This document shows, in pieces, positions 34,933-43,691 of a DNA stretch of 64,000 nt. Both the position numbers and the translations under genes were made by a program. Within the stretch, counting starts at the first letter, position 1; every line of letters begins with the position of its first letter. Below the pieces are notes generated by a model. It searched no databases and was not told the origin of the DNA. It saw only the letters and a list, made by a program, of their open reading frames with translations. Source of the DNA: Paenibacillus glycanilyticus (GTDB lineage: Bacteria > Bacillota > Bacilli > Paenibacillales > Paenibacillaceae); assembly GCF_023715145.1 (NCBI RefSeq), contig NZ_JAMBNP010000015.1:51975-115974 (forward strand). Reading direction: 5' to 3'.

Positions 34933-35735
34933 ATGAGCCATTCAGTAGCGCGGCCCAGCATGGGCGTTCTTGGACTTAACGGATCAGGAGACCCGTTCCG
35001 GCTGGAACGTTATCCGGCCTCGGAGGCATTGTCGCCTTTTATCATGCATTACTGGATCGTTGAGTGGAATTTGGATCGGGAAGCCCCCTATTGGCAGCAT
35101 GTTGTGCCCAATCCGTGTGCCAATCTGGTAGTGGAGCTGGGCAAGACCTTTTTCTATGGACCCGGCAAGGTGAAATTCTCCTATCTGCTTGAGGGAAGCG
35201 GGATTGTCTTTGGCGTCAAGTTTCGGCCCGGAGGACTGTTTCCGTTTGTTAACAGGGAGATGTCCGAATTGACCGGAAGACCGCTCGAGGTTGCTGAAGT
35301 TCTAGGGATTGAAGGTACGGCTCTCGAGAAGCTTGTCCTTGCCCAGGCAGATGATTCCGGAATGATTCGGACGGTAGAGCAATACTTGGCGGCCAAGCTG
35401 CCTCCTTACGATGATCATATCGAGCTGGTGAACCGGATGATTAACTTCATTGCAGGCAATCGGGAAGTTACCAAGGTCGCGAACAGGTGACCAAGGAATT
35501 CGATCTGAACATCCGGCGGCTTCAGCGTTTGTTCGCCAAGTATGTGGGCGTTAACCCCAAGTCGGTCATCAGGCTGTACCGGCTGCAGAATGCCGCCGAG
35601 GCGATGGATCTTGGACAAGCTCAGGATTTAGCCTGGTTATCCGTTGAGCTGGGGTATCATGATCAGGCGCATTTCAGCAAAGACTTTAAGGCAGTAATAG
35701 GAAGGTCGCCGGAGCAGTATTTGTCAGGCGCGTGA
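34933..35735 (+). pseudogene. AraC-family regulator with a frameshift
   Basis: The first frame (34933-35490) encodes an N-terminal sensor domain of the DUF6597 type (SPFIMHYWIVEW, VFGVKFRPGGLFPF) and runs into a stop at REVTKVANR. The AraC helix-turn-helix continues in another frame to 35735 (LNIRRLQRLFAKYVG, ELGYHDQAHFSKDFK). Restoring one base near 35478 joins them as VTKV-x-EQVTKEFDLN, matching the usual linker. It is therefore one gene broken by a single-base loss, or a sequencing error; there is no slippery site. Confidence 0.8.
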
Positions 35736-35810
35736 AACATTCCAGGTATTGGAGGCGTATAGAGGTTCTAAGCGATATGCAAAGTCAATTTATCGAGGAG
35801 TGAACCATTT

Positions 35811-36014
35811 ATGAGCGAAAAGGGTTGTATTAAATGCGGCAGCCAAGCTGCAAGTACGAAGGAAGTAGCCATGACCGGCACAGGTCTCTCCAAAATGTTC
35901 GATATTCAGCATAATCAGTTTATCGTTGTCTATTGCGAGGATTGCGGATACTCCGAGTTTTACAATAAGCAATCCTCTGCGGGCTCAAACCTTCTGGATC
36001 TATTCTTTGGTTAG
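35811..36014 (+). CDS. Zinc-ribbon protein (nucleic-acid-binding type)
   Basis: The 67-aa protein has two C-x-x-C pairs (CIKCG near the start, YCEDCGYSEFY in the middle) as in the Zn_ribbon_13/COG3478 family found across Firmicutes. A GGAG-type ribosome site precedes the ATG. Function is unknown; nucleic acid binding is inferred from the family. Confidence 0.8.
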   Translation: MSEKGCIKCGSQAASTKEVAMTGTGLSKMFDIQHNQFIVVYCEDCGYSEFYNKQSSAGSNLLDLFFG

Positions 36015-36038
36015 ACGGAAAATAGGAATGGCAGCAGA

Positions 36039-36066
36039 AACAGCCGACTGGCATCGGCTGTTTTTT
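36039..36066 (+). terminator. Rho-independent terminator
   Basis: Stem AACAGCCGA/TCGGCTGTT with T6, after the zinc-ribbon gene. Confidence 0.85.
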
Positions 36067-36245
36067 GTTGACCGGGGCATCTTCTCGCGCACATGCTTTT
36101 ATCGACAATACGAACATGGAGCAGCCTGAACTTCGATGGGTATAGGAAACAATCATAATTATCTATAAAACGAGTAAAATATATTGTAAAACGATAAACA
36201 TTATGTTACATTCGAATCGACAATAACGAAGTGAGGTGCATGTTT

Positions 36246-36722
36246 GTGGAACGGGGAACAACACTCTTTTTGAAAGTGACCGTGTTTCTGATGGGGCTTC
36301 CGATTCTTGCATTGTGTATATTCGGGTTGCCTGCGATTATGAAGGAAGCTACGGAAGCTTGGCCGGATTATTGGGTATATCCCGTTATTACTGCAATGTA
36401 TCTGTCCGCGATACCGTTTTACATTGCCTTGTATCAGGCATTTAAGCTGCTTGGCTATATTGACAGGAACCAGGCTTTCTCCGAATTATCCGTGACGGCT
36501 CTCAAGAATATCAAGTTCTGCGGGATAGCCATTAGTATTTTGTACGCGGCGGCTGAACCATTCCTTTTTTTCATCGCGGATGTCGACGATGCTCCGGGTC
36601 TTATCGTCATCGGATTAGTGGTTATCTTTGCATCCTTGGTGATCGCTGTATTTGCGGCTGTACTTCAGAAGCTCTTGAAAAATGCCATCGATATAAAATC
36701 AGAAAATGATTTAACGATCTGA
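36246..36722 (+). CDS. DUF2975-family membrane protein
   Basis: A GTG at 36246 (VERGTTLFLK) is preferred over ATG 36240 because it lies at better distance from GAGGTG and matches how these proteins usually begin. The 158-aa product has four membrane helices and the family's GYIDRNQAFSELSVTALKNIK loop. It is followed after 11 bp by a YozG-type helix-turn-helix gene, a pairing that is standard for DUF2975. Confidence 0.85.
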   Translation: MERGTTLFLKVTVFLMGLPILALCIFGLPAIMKEATEAWPDYWVYPVITAMYLSAIPFYIALYQAFKLLGYIDRNQAFSELSVTALKNIKFCGIAISILYAAAEPFLFFIADVDDAPGLIVIGLVVIFASLVIAVFAAVLQKLLKNAIDIKSENDLTI

Positions 36723-36733
36723 GGTGGAATAAC

Positions 36734-36955
36734 ATGGCGATTATTATTAATGTTGACGTGATGCTGGCCAAGAGGAAAATGAGTGTTACCGAGCTTTCGG
36801 AGCGGGTGGGAATAACGATGGCGAATCTGTCCATTCTCAAAAATGGAAAAGCAAAAGCAATCCGCTTATCCACGTTAGAAGCGATTTGCAAGGCTTTGGA
36901 TTGTCAGCCAGGAGATATTCTGGAATATAGAATGGATGAGGGTCGTTCAGAATAG
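36734..36955 (+). CDS. Small XRE-family helix-turn-helix regulator (YozG-like)
   Basis: The 73-aa protein is a single Cro/CI-type helix-turn-helix (VTELSERVGITMANLSILKN) ending in the typical CKALDCQPGDILEY. It is co-transcribed with the DUF2975 membrane protein and probably regulates that operon. Confidence 0.88.
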   Translation: MAIIINVDVMLAKRKMSVTELSERVGITMANLSILKNGKAKAIRLSTLEAICKALDCQPGDILEYRMDEGRSE

Positions 36956-36965
36956 GGAATGCAGG

Positions 36966-36990
36966 GCAGCCAAGATTGGCTGCTTTTTTG
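36966..36990 (+). terminator. Rho-independent terminator
   Basis: Stem GCAGCCAA/TTGGCTGC with T6, after the XRE gene. Confidence 0.85.
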
Positions 36991-37040
36991 TTTGTCATTA
37001 AACGCATAAAAATCTGAACGAGTAAGGAATTTATATGATA

Positions 37041-37069
37041 TTGACGTAACGACTGCGAATGGTCATAAT
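37041..37069 (+). promoter_or_regulatory. Promoter of the GntR-led operon
   Basis: TTGACG (37041-37046), a 17-bp spacer and CATAAT (37064-37069). Confidence 0.65.
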
Positions 37070-37085
37070 AGGTGTAACATTAAAG

Positions 37086-37095
37086 TGTGATCACA
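37086..37095. promoter_or_regulatory. Putative GntR operator TGTGATCACA
   Basis: A perfect 10-bp palindrome at about +10, followed by a second half-site TATCACA. Its place between promoter and start codon suggests autorepression by the GntR protein. Confidence 0.45.
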
Positions 37096-37122
37096 TATCA
37101 CATAATTGAGGTGAAGGAACGA

Positions 37123-37773
37123 GTGAGAGAAACCATTGAAGTGTCTACGGTGAATTACGAGGTGTACGACCGTTTGAAGCAGCGTATCACGCTTGGCATC
37201 ATTCCTCCAGGCAAGAAAATTTCGATCCGCACGTTGGCGGAATCCTTCGGCGTAAGCACGATGCCGGTTCGGGAAGCGCTGCGCAAGCTGCAGGCGGAGG
37301 GTTTTGTTACATTCGAACGGCGCAGCGTGACGGTCAACGAGCTCTCCGTGGAAGAAGTCCAGCAAGTGTTCACGATCCGGCTGCGCATGGAGCTGCTTGC
37401 CGCGGAGTGGTCGCTTGAGCGCGTGACGCCCGATGATATCGGCGTACTGGAAGATGTGCTAAGCACGATGGCGAATCCGAAGATTGACGTGAAGGAATGG
37501 CGGATGCTGAACAAGCTGTTCCACATGCGGTTTTATCAATGCTCGGAATCCACCCATTTGCTGGAGCTGATCAGGAACGTGTGGGACAAGGTCGAACCGT
37601 ATATGACGATCTATTCGTCCACGGTGGAGGACTTCCAAGAAGCGCAGGTGCAGCACAGCGAGATTTTGGAGCTCATCCAAAAACGCGATTTGCCGAACTT
37701 ATTGGAGAAAATCTCAGATCACTTGAACTATACCTGCGAGGTTGTCATCAAGGCGCTTGCGAATAAAAAGTAA
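37123..37773 (+). CDS. GntR-family regulator (FadR/FCD type)
   Basis: The GTG at 37123 follows GGTGAAGGA. The 216-aa protein has an N-terminal winged helix (PPGKKISIRTLAESFGVS, TMPVREALRKLQAEGFV) and an all-helical FCD sensor domain. It heads an operon with an NCS1 permease, an amidase and a PxpA-like protein, and probably senses their substrate. Confidence 0.9.
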   Translation: MRETIEVSTVNYEVYDRLKQRITLGIIPPGKKISIRTLAESFGVSTMPVREALRKLQAEGFVTFERRSVTVNELSVEEVQQVFTIRLRMELLAAEWSLERVTPDDIGVLEDVLSTMANPKIDVKEWRMLNKLFHMRFYQCSESTHLLELIRNVWDKVEPYMTIYSSTVEDFQEAQVQHSEILELIQKRDLPNLLEKISDHLNYTCEVVIKALANKK

Positions 37774-37869
37774 ATTCCGGCTGGGAGGTGGATGGCATGA
37801 CATAAAGCAGGCTCGTCATTGAAGTGAGAGGCAGCAAAATGGAGTCAATTAAATGGAGGTGTAGAGGAA

Positions 37870-39153
37870 ATGACGCAATCAACGCTTGATCAGGAGCTTT
37901 TTGAAAGCGAGTATGAACATTCGGCGGTACCCCAAAACAAACGAAAGTCGCTGTTGTCCGTCACGTCCATCTGGGTTGGGTTCCCGATGATCATTACGGG
38001 CGCGGTTACCGGTGCGACGCTCGTCCACGGGTTAGGCTTTGCGCGCGGCATTCTGGCAATGGTGCTCGGCAACGTGCTGCTGTTCGCCTATGTAGGTTTG
38101 CTGAGCATGCTGGGGGCAAGGGACGGCAACAACTTTTCGCTGCAAGCCTCGCGAACGTTCGGGCGTAAAGGCTACATAGTCTCATCCGCGCTTCTGTCAA
38201 CGCTCGTCATCGGATGGTTCGCGGTGCAGACGGGATTAACCGGCGTGAGCATGAGCGGCGCCTTCAACGTCAGTACGGTGCTCATCGTCGTGGTGGCCGG
38301 CATTTTCTACGTCGTGCTAACGCTGCTGGGCATTAAGGCGTTATCCATTATCGGCATGATATCGGCACCGCTGTTCCTGATACTGGGAATCTATTCGGTT
38401 GCGGAGGCTGTCCAGAACGGGCATGCCGTCGCCAGCTACGCCGGCAGCTCGGATTCGCCGATAGCGTTTTGGGTGGCCGTTACGCTTGTATTCGCTTTGT
38501 TTGCCGATTCCGGAACGATGACGGCCGACTTTACCCGATGGGCGAAAAACCGCAAGCATGCGGCTATCGCTACCTTCGCGGCGTTCCCCGTTGCGAACCT
38601 GATCGCCATGCTGATTGGCGGGGTTATCGCGGCGGCGACGCTCACCGGGTCGGGCGACGTATTTGGCGTCATCGTCGATAAGGGCGGCGCGCTCACATGG
38701 ATCGCGGTTATATTCTTGTTCATTAATCTCGGTTCGGTCTGTTCCCACTGCTTGTATAACGGCGCCGTCGGCTGGTCGCATATCACGGGTACCAAGATGC
38801 GCACGATGACGATTATCCTCGGCATCATCGGCATTGTAGCGGCCGCGTTTGGCATCTGGAATTATTTCATTAATTGGCTGAATCTCCTTGGCGTCATCGT
38901 GCCGCCGATCGGTGCCATTATCCTGATGGATCAGCTGGTTACGCGCAAGACGTCGACTGCCATCGACGCAGACATTCGTTTCCAGCCCTTCCTCGCCTGG
39001 GGAATCGGCTCCGCAGCCGCGTTGATCGTCAATTATCAGTTCCCAAGCCTGTCTACCGCAATTACAGGAATACTCGTATCGACCGTTACGTATTGGCTTA
39101 TTTCCAAAAAATCGTCCGTCGTTACCTCGCAATCCGTTACCGCAAGAAGATAA
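37870..39153 (+). CDS. NCS1-family permease (CodB-like cytosine/purine/hydantoin type)
   Basis: The 427-aa protein has about 12 membrane helices and NCS1 hallmarks (LVIGWFAVQTGLTG, LFADSGTMTADFTRWAKN). Family members import cytosine, uracil, allantoin or hydantoins by cation symport. The ring-opening amidase-type genes downstream fit a cyclic amide or ureide as substrate. The start ATG at 37870 follows GGAGGTGTAGAGG. A two-codon frame (ATG ACA TAA) with a good ribosome site lies upstream at about 37797. Confidence 0.88.
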   Translation: MTQSTLDQELFESEYEHSAVPQNKRKSLLSVTSIWVGFPMIITGAVTGATLVHGLGFARGILAMVLGNVLLFAYVGLLSMLGARDGNNFSLQASRTFGRKGYIVSSALLSTLVIGWFAVQTGLTGVSMSGAFNVSTVLIVVVAGIFYVVLTLLGIKALSIIGMISAPLFLILGIYSVAEAVQNGHAVASYAGSSDSPIAFWVAVTLVFALFADSGTMTADFTRWAKNRKHAAIATFAAFPVANLIAMLIGGVIAAATLTGSGDVFGVIVDKGGALTWIAVIFLFINLGSVCSHCLYNGAVGWSHITGTKMRTMTIILGIIGIVAAAFGIWNYFINWLNLLGVIVPPIGAIILMDQLVTRKTSTAIDADIRFQPFLAWGIGSAAALIVNYQFPSLSTAITGILVSTVTYWLISKKSSVVTSQSVTARR

Positions 39154-39264
39154 GAGCGAAAGCGGCACGAGGCGCGTCTGCCAACGCGTTTCCTGCCAAG
39201 AAGATTCATTATTGTCATTGTAGCATACGAAAATTGTACTTACATCATAATCGGAGTTGATCAT

Positions 39265-40746
39265 ATGAGCGCGTTTACGTTTAAGGAAGCAACGGTAACT
39301 TCGTTTCATGAGGCATTACGGAACAAAACCGTTACCGGCTCCCAATTAGCGGAATTTTATTTGGATAGAATTGAAGCGTACAACAATCAAGGACCTCGCA
39401 TTCAGGCCATCGTCACGGTTAATCCGCGCGCGTTGGAGGAAGCAAGGGAGCTGGACGCATATTTCAATGAGACGGGAGAGCTGAAGGGACCGTTGCACGG
39501 CGTGCCCGTGCTGGTAAAGGACCAGGCCGAGACGGCGGGTATCGTGACGACGTTTGGCTCCAAGGCTTTCGAAGCGTATGTGCCGGAACAAGACGCCACG
39601 ATTATCAAGCAGCTGCGCGAAGCCGGCGCGGTTATTCTGGCGAAGACCAGCATGTGCGATTTCGCGGCAGGCTGGTTCTCCTTCTCCTCGGTGACGGATC
39701 ACACGAAGAATCCTTACGATCTGGATCGCGAATCGGGCGGTTCGAGCGCGGGCACAAGCGCCGGCATCGCCGCGAATTTCGGGCTGATCGGCGTAGGCGA
39801 GGATACGGGCGGCTCGATTCGTCTGCCATCTTCTTTTAATAACTTATTTGGTCTTCGCCCCACGACAGGCTTGATCAGCAGAAACGGGTTTTCCCCGCTT
39901 GTCCATTTCCAAGACACGCCGGGCCCCATCACGCGTTCCGTCAATGATGCGGCGAAGTTAATGGATGTTCTGGTTGGCTTCGATAAGAACGACGCGTTTA
40001 CATCCGCCACGTCTTACACATCGGATGCGGGAAGCTACGAAGCTTCTCTGGAAGGCGCAGCCATGCAGCAATACCGTATCGGCGTGTTGTCGGACGCGTT
40101 TGGGCCAGACACCGATCCGGACTGCGCACCGGTGAACGAGCAGGTCAGAGCCGCCGTGGAATGGTTGAAAGCCAGCGGGGTTGAGGTTGTCGAAGGCCTG
40201 TCCATTCCGGACATGGCGCAATGGACCGAGGACACGTCACTGTACATTACGCAATCGAAGAATGATATTAACCGCTTCTTGTCCAAGCGTCCCAATGCTC
40301 CGGTTAAGAGCTTCAAGGAAATTTATGAGGGGCAGCTGTTCCATCCGATGAATGACCTGTTCCATGATATTAACGGTGGTCCGGAAGTGCCGGAAAGAGA
40401 TGCATCCTATTACCGCAAACGGGTTCGGCAAGAGGAGTTCCGCCGTACCATCCTCCATCTGATGATGGAGAATGGCGTGGATTTCTTGATTTACCCAACC
40501 GTTCGGGTATTGCCGCCAACGCGCGAAGAGCTGTATGCCCAAAAATGGACCTGTCTGACGTTCCCGACGAATACGGTTATTGCATCGCAGTCCGGCTTGC
40601 CGTCGATGTCCGTCCCGGCCGGGTTCGCCGCCCATCTCCCCGTAGGCTTCGAATTGGTCGGCAAGCCGTATGCCGAAAGCGATCTTCTTCGCTTCGCTCA
40701 CGCTTATGAGCAGCAGGCGTCGCCAAGACGAGAGCCGGCGCTGTGA
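39265..40746 (+). CDS. Amidase-signature family amidohydrolase
   Basis: The 493-aa enzyme has the Ser-cisSer-Lys machinery of the amidase signature family. The lysine lies in GVPVLVKDQAE, the glycine/serine loop is RESGGSSAGTSAG and the nucleophile region is GEDTGGSIRLPSS. It hydrolyses a linear or cyclic amide. Its stop overlaps the start of the PxpA-like gene by 4 bp, so the two are coupled. No signal peptide. Confidence 0.9.
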   Translation: MSAFTFKEATVTSFHEALRNKTVTGSQLAEFYLDRIEAYNNQGPRIQAIVTVNPRALEEARELDAYFNETGELKGPLHGVPVLVKDQAETAGIVTTFGSKAFEAYVPEQDATIIKQLREAGAVILAKTSMCDFAAGWFSFSSVTDHTKNPYDLDRESGGSSAGTSAGIAANFGLIGVGEDTGGSIRLPSSFNNLFGLRPTTGLISRNGFSPLVHFQDTPGPITRSVNDAAKLMDVLVGFDKNDAFTSATSYTSDAGSYEASLEGAAMQQYRIGVLSDAFGPDTDPDCAPVNEQVRAAVEWLKASGVEVVEGLSIPDMAQWTEDTSLYITQSKNDINRFLSKRPNAPVKSFKEIYEGQLFHPMNDLFHDINGGPEVPERDASYYRKRVRQEEFRRTILHLMMENGVDFLIYPTVRVLPPTREELYAQKWTCLTFPTNTVIASQSGLPSMSVPAGFAAHLPVGFELVGKPYAESDLLRFAHAYEQQASPRREPAL

Positions 40747-41450
40747 GAAAAGTTGATTTGAACTGCGATATGGGCGAGAGCTTTGGCATCTACCAATACG
40801 GGGCTGACCAAGAAATGATGCCGCTGATTACCTCTGCCAACATCGCCTGCGGATTCCATGGCGGGGACGCCAGCGTCATGCGGGAGAGCGTTGCTCTTGC
40901 CAAGGCTTACGGCATTCGCGTTGGCGCTCATATCGGATTGCCAGACCGAGGCGGCTTTGGACGAAGATATATGGATATGTCGCCAAATGAGGTCTATGCC
41001 ATTACGCTCTATCAGCTTGGCGCGCTAGAAGCCTTCCTTCGGGCGGAAGAACGGAAGATGTCGCACGTGAAGCTGCACGGCGCGCTCTACATGATGGCGG
41101 CGGAGGATAAGAAGCTATCCGATGCTTTTGCCCAAGCCGTTCATGCCTTTCAGCCCTCGCTTCGCGTCTATACGCTGCCCGATAGCGAAACGGCTGCGAG
41201 CGCGTCAAGATTGGGGTTGCCCGTCGTAAACGAATACTTCGCAGACCGTCCTTACCTGTCCGGTAAAGTGAAGATGTTCGGGTGGACGTTAGGGGAGATC
41301 GGTTCGCCTGCCGCTATCGCCGCGCGAGTAGAGGCGATGCTAGGAGATCCGGCTTTTGCCGATATTGGCACGGTTTGCGTGCACAGCGATACCGCGGGAG
41401 CTCCTGCAATCATGAGCGCAATTCGGGACCGAATGGAGCAGTACGCTTGA
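40743..41450 (+). CDS. pxpA: LamB/YcsF family protein, PxpA-like (5-oxoprolinase subunit A)
   Basis: The 235-aa protein has the family signatures VDLNCDMGESFG, NIACGFHGGD, GAHIGLPDRGGFGRR and VKLHGALY. PxpA works with PxpB and PxpC in ATP-dependent opening of 5-oxoproline, but neither partner is present in the window. The GTG start overlaps the amidase stop (GTGA). It may therefore act on another cyclic amide with the amidase, or its partners lie elsewhere. Confidence 0.85.
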   Translation: MRKVDLNCDMGESFGIYQYGADQEMMPLITSANIACGFHGGDASVMRESVALAKAYGIRVGAHIGLPDRGGFGRRYMDMSPNEVYAITLYQLGALEAFLRAEERKMSHVKLHGALYMMAAEDKKLSDAFAQAVHAFQPSLRVYTLPDSETAASASRLGLPVVNEYFADRPYLSGKVKMFGWTLGEIGSPAAIAARVEAMLGDPAFADIGTVCVHSDTAGAPAIMSAIRDRMEQYA

Positions 41451-41455
41451 ACAGT

Positions 41456-41487
41456 CGCCGCAAGGTTTATCCTTGCGGCGTTTTTTT
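41456..41487 (+). terminator. Rho-independent terminator of the GntR/NCS1 operon
   Basis: Perfect 10-bp stem CGCCGCAAGG/CCTTGCGGCG with T7. Confidence 0.9.
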
Positions 41488-41561
41488 GTTTTCGCAGATG
41501 GAAGAGCTCCTGTAAAATAGTATTAACTCTATTGATATAACGAATAGGAGGAATTAAATTT

Positions 41562-42011
41562 ATGAAGTTTCGTGCTGTAATCCAGCTGAGCAAAAAGACC
41601 GCAACGGGTATTGAAGTCCCTGTGGAGGTCATGGAGAGTCTTGGTTCAAGCAAGAAGCCTGCCGTTTGCGTCACGATAGGAGATTATGCATACCGTACAA
41701 CCGTGGGCTCTATGAGCGGAAAATACATGATACCGGTCAGCGCAGAAGTCAGAGCAGGTGCCGGAGTCGCTGCGGGTGACGAAGTTGATGTGAATGTAGA
41801 ACTGGATAATGAACCGAGAGAGCTTGCTGTTCCGGAGGATTTCTCCGGCGCGCTGAGTCAGAAGGAAGAGGCGAAGCAATTTTTTGAGGGATTGTCGTAC
41901 AGCAACAAGCGACGTTTTGTACTCAACATCGAGGATGCTAAGACTGCCGAAACCCGGCAGCGGCGCATCGATAAAGCAATCAGCCTGTTAAGCGAGGGAC
42001 GAGTTCAATAA
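41562..42011 (+). CDS. DUF1905 / YdeI-OmpD-associated domain protein
   Basis: The 149-aa protein has a DUF1905 beta-barrel N-terminal half (FRAVIQLSKKTATGIEVP, RTTVGSMSGKYMIPVS). The C-terminal helices are of the YdeI/OmdA type (LSYSNKRRFVLNIEDAKTAETRQRRIDKA). The start ATG follows AGGAGGAATT. Function unknown. Confidence 0.85.
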   Translation: MKFRAVIQLSKKTATGIEVPVEVMESLGSSKKPAVCVTIGDYAYRTTVGSMSGKYMIPVSAEVRAGAGVAAGDEVDVNVELDNEPRELAVPEDFSGALSQKEEAKQFFEGLSYSNKRRFVLNIEDAKTAETRQRRIDKAISLLSEGRVQ

Positions 42012-42029
42012 TTAGCCGAATAAGCTTTA

Positions 42030-42066
42030 AAAGGTCTTGTTATTAGCGATAATAACAGGGCCTTTA
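42030..42066. terminator. Bidirectional terminator
   Basis: A 15-16-bp stem with G-T pairs (AAAGGTCTTGTTATTA against TAATAACAGGGCCTTT, GCGA loop) between convergent genes. Confidence 0.75.
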
Positions 42067-42072
42067 ATCTCG

Positions 42073-42858
42073 TTAAGCGTTAGTTTCAGTTGTTGCTGTG
42101 CTATCCGATTCTGTTTGGCTCGTAGGCTTCATTCCTCCGCCGCCATGGCCGCCATCGCCTTTAAACGGGAAATTGCCGTCCACAATGCTTTGGGCCCGAG
42201 CTGCAGCATCTTCTTTCTTCGCAGCGGCTTCATCTGCCGTCAGCTTGCCGGCCTTTACCTCTTGATCGATTTGAGCGTTAATGGCGGTCTCAATCGCACT
42301 GACTACGGAATCCTCGCTAATCCCTTTCTCTTTTGCAATATCGGCAATCGTTTTGCCGGCCTTCAGCTCTGTTTTCAGTTCATCCTCCGTAATGCTCAGC
42401 GCGGTTGCAACGACATCCAGGTTTTGACCAAAGCCGCGTCCTTTGCGTCCTTCACGTCCTTGAGCAAGCTGATCGGAGTTGATCATATTGTCCAGATTAG
42501 CCGTAAACCGAGTTTCTTCGTTCGCTTGACGCTCTTCGAATGCAGCCGTCAGCGCTGCTTTCAGATCATCGCTCGATACGCCTTGCTCCGCAGCAATTTC
42601 AGCAAGCGTGCTGCCAGCGGCAAGCTTCTCGTTTAGCGCATCACGGTCAAGCTTGAGCAGCGTAAGTACCGAGTCGGAGATGAGGTTTCCGCCAAACCCG
42701 CCTCGGCCATGCTTGCCTTCTACCGGTTTAGCTGTATCCGTTTGAACCTGCGCCGTATTTTTAGTAGCGGAAGTTGTATCTGTTGCTGCAAATGCGCTTA
42801 GCGGAACCATTACCGCCAGAGTAGCCGTAATACCGATTGTCTTTAAGTATTTGTTCAT
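42073..42858 (-). CDS. Secreted repeat protein, hypothetical
   Basis: The ATG at 42858 is 8 nt after AAGGAGG; upstream in-frame codons are too close or lack a site. The 261-aa product has a signal peptide (MNKYLKTIG...AFA). Two helical repeats are seen, LLKLDRDALNEKLAAGSTLAE-type and SITEDELKTELKAGKTIAD-type, each followed by IA-x-E-x-GxS. A Q/A/E-rich helix and a G/H-rich patch (KGDGGHGGGG) follow. The same repeat is common in small secreted Bacilli proteins of unknown role. Confidence 0.7.
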   Translation of the reverse strand: MNKYLKTIGITATLAVMVPLSAFAATDTTSATKNTAQVQTDTAKPVEGKHGRGGFGGNLISDSVLTLLKLDRDALNEKLAAGSTLAEIAAEQGVSSDDLKAALTAAFEERQANEETRFTANLDNMINSDQLAQGREGRKGRGFGQNLDVVATALSITEDELKTELKAGKTIADIAKEKGISEDSVVSAIETAINAQIDQEVKAGKLTADEAAAKKEDAAARAQSIVDGNFPFKGDGGHGGGGMKPTSQTESDSTATTETNA

Positions 42859-43093
42859 TTCCATTTCCTCCTTGGGACTTGTAGGTTGTCTTACAGGACC
42901 CATTATGGACACGGTACCTTAAACGGAACTGAAATGAACATAAGCTAAGCCTATAAATTTCCTGAATTTTTCCTTAAAAGGATTATTCGAATAAAAGAAG
43001 GATATGCGGGGAGCCGCACTGAAGGTGATATGTGCTGATAATTGGTTAATTCATTTTATATCGTTTACTAGGAGAAAAAAGGAGCGGATAATC

Positions 43094-43474
43094 ATGTCCT
43101 TGATTCATGACAATGTAATCGTATCGTATGAAGTGGATTTGCAGAACGATCGAATAACCCTGCATACATTAAATGAAGCATCGTTGCAGCAAACGGATAT
43201 TGTGTATACCGATGTGCTCTGTCATAGTTTCGAGCATCAGATGAAACGGAGTATTATTCTAGCGATTACGGAATATCAGATATCGAATTTCATTGCAGGT
43301 AATCTTGGAATGCTACAAAAAGGCAAGGACTACGGCTGGCCCGTTTTCTTTGAGACCATAGATGAGCTTGAGAAGACGTTAGTCGAGGGCAAATACAGAT
43401 ACTTTAATCTATTATCCTCCTATGGCATGAATGGTTGGGTGCTGGCGAGAAACATTGAGATCGTTCCCCGCTAG
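43094..43474 (+). CDS. Hypothetical protein (126 aa)
   Basis: The ATG at 43094 follows AAAAAGGAG by about 10 nt. The product starts MSLIHDNVIVSYEVDL; it is soluble, without a signal peptide, and has SFEHQMKRSIILAITEY in the middle. It looks like a small intracellular protein; no family is recognised with confidence. Confidence 0.6.
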   Translation: MSLIHDNVIVSYEVDLQNDRITLHTLNEASLQQTDIVYTDVLCHSFEHQMKRSIILAITEYQISNFIAGNLGMLQKGKDYGWPVFFETIDELEKTLVEGKYRYFNLLSSYGMNGWVLARNIEIVPR

Positions 43475-43507
43475 GGATTCTTCAACACGCTTGTCCATAA
43501 CTCAGTA

Positions 43508-43547
43508 AAAATCCTCCTCATGTAGCACAATAAGGAGGATTTTTTAT
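43508..43547 (+). terminator. Rho-independent terminator
   Basis: Stem AAAATCCTCCT/AGGAGGATTTT with further T. Confidence 0.85.
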
Positions 43548-43651
43548 GCGCTGCTTAGAAACAAGCTATAATAAACGAATAATAGAGCTCCGAATTCCGG
43601 TATGCATTCTCCTGATATGGACTGGATTTTATGTGAGCGCCATCCTACCAT

Positions 43652-43670
43652 TAGAATGAAAACGCTTACT
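43652..43670 (+). promoter_or_regulatory. -10 element and overlapping cre-like site of the YesN/YesM operon
   Basis: TAGAAT (43652-43657) runs into TGAAAACGCTTACT (43657-43670), which fits the CcpA-binding consensus TGWAANCGNTNWCA at 13 of 14 positions. No good -35 is present. The site covers the likely start of transcription, so glucose repression by CcpA is expected. Confidence 0.55.
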
Positions 43671-43691
43671 ATCCATTAAGGGGGAGCGATA

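Noticed and set aside
35470..35500. Programmed ribosomal frameshift in the split AraC gene
   Set aside because: No slippery heptamer or following structure is present; a simple one-base deletion explains it.
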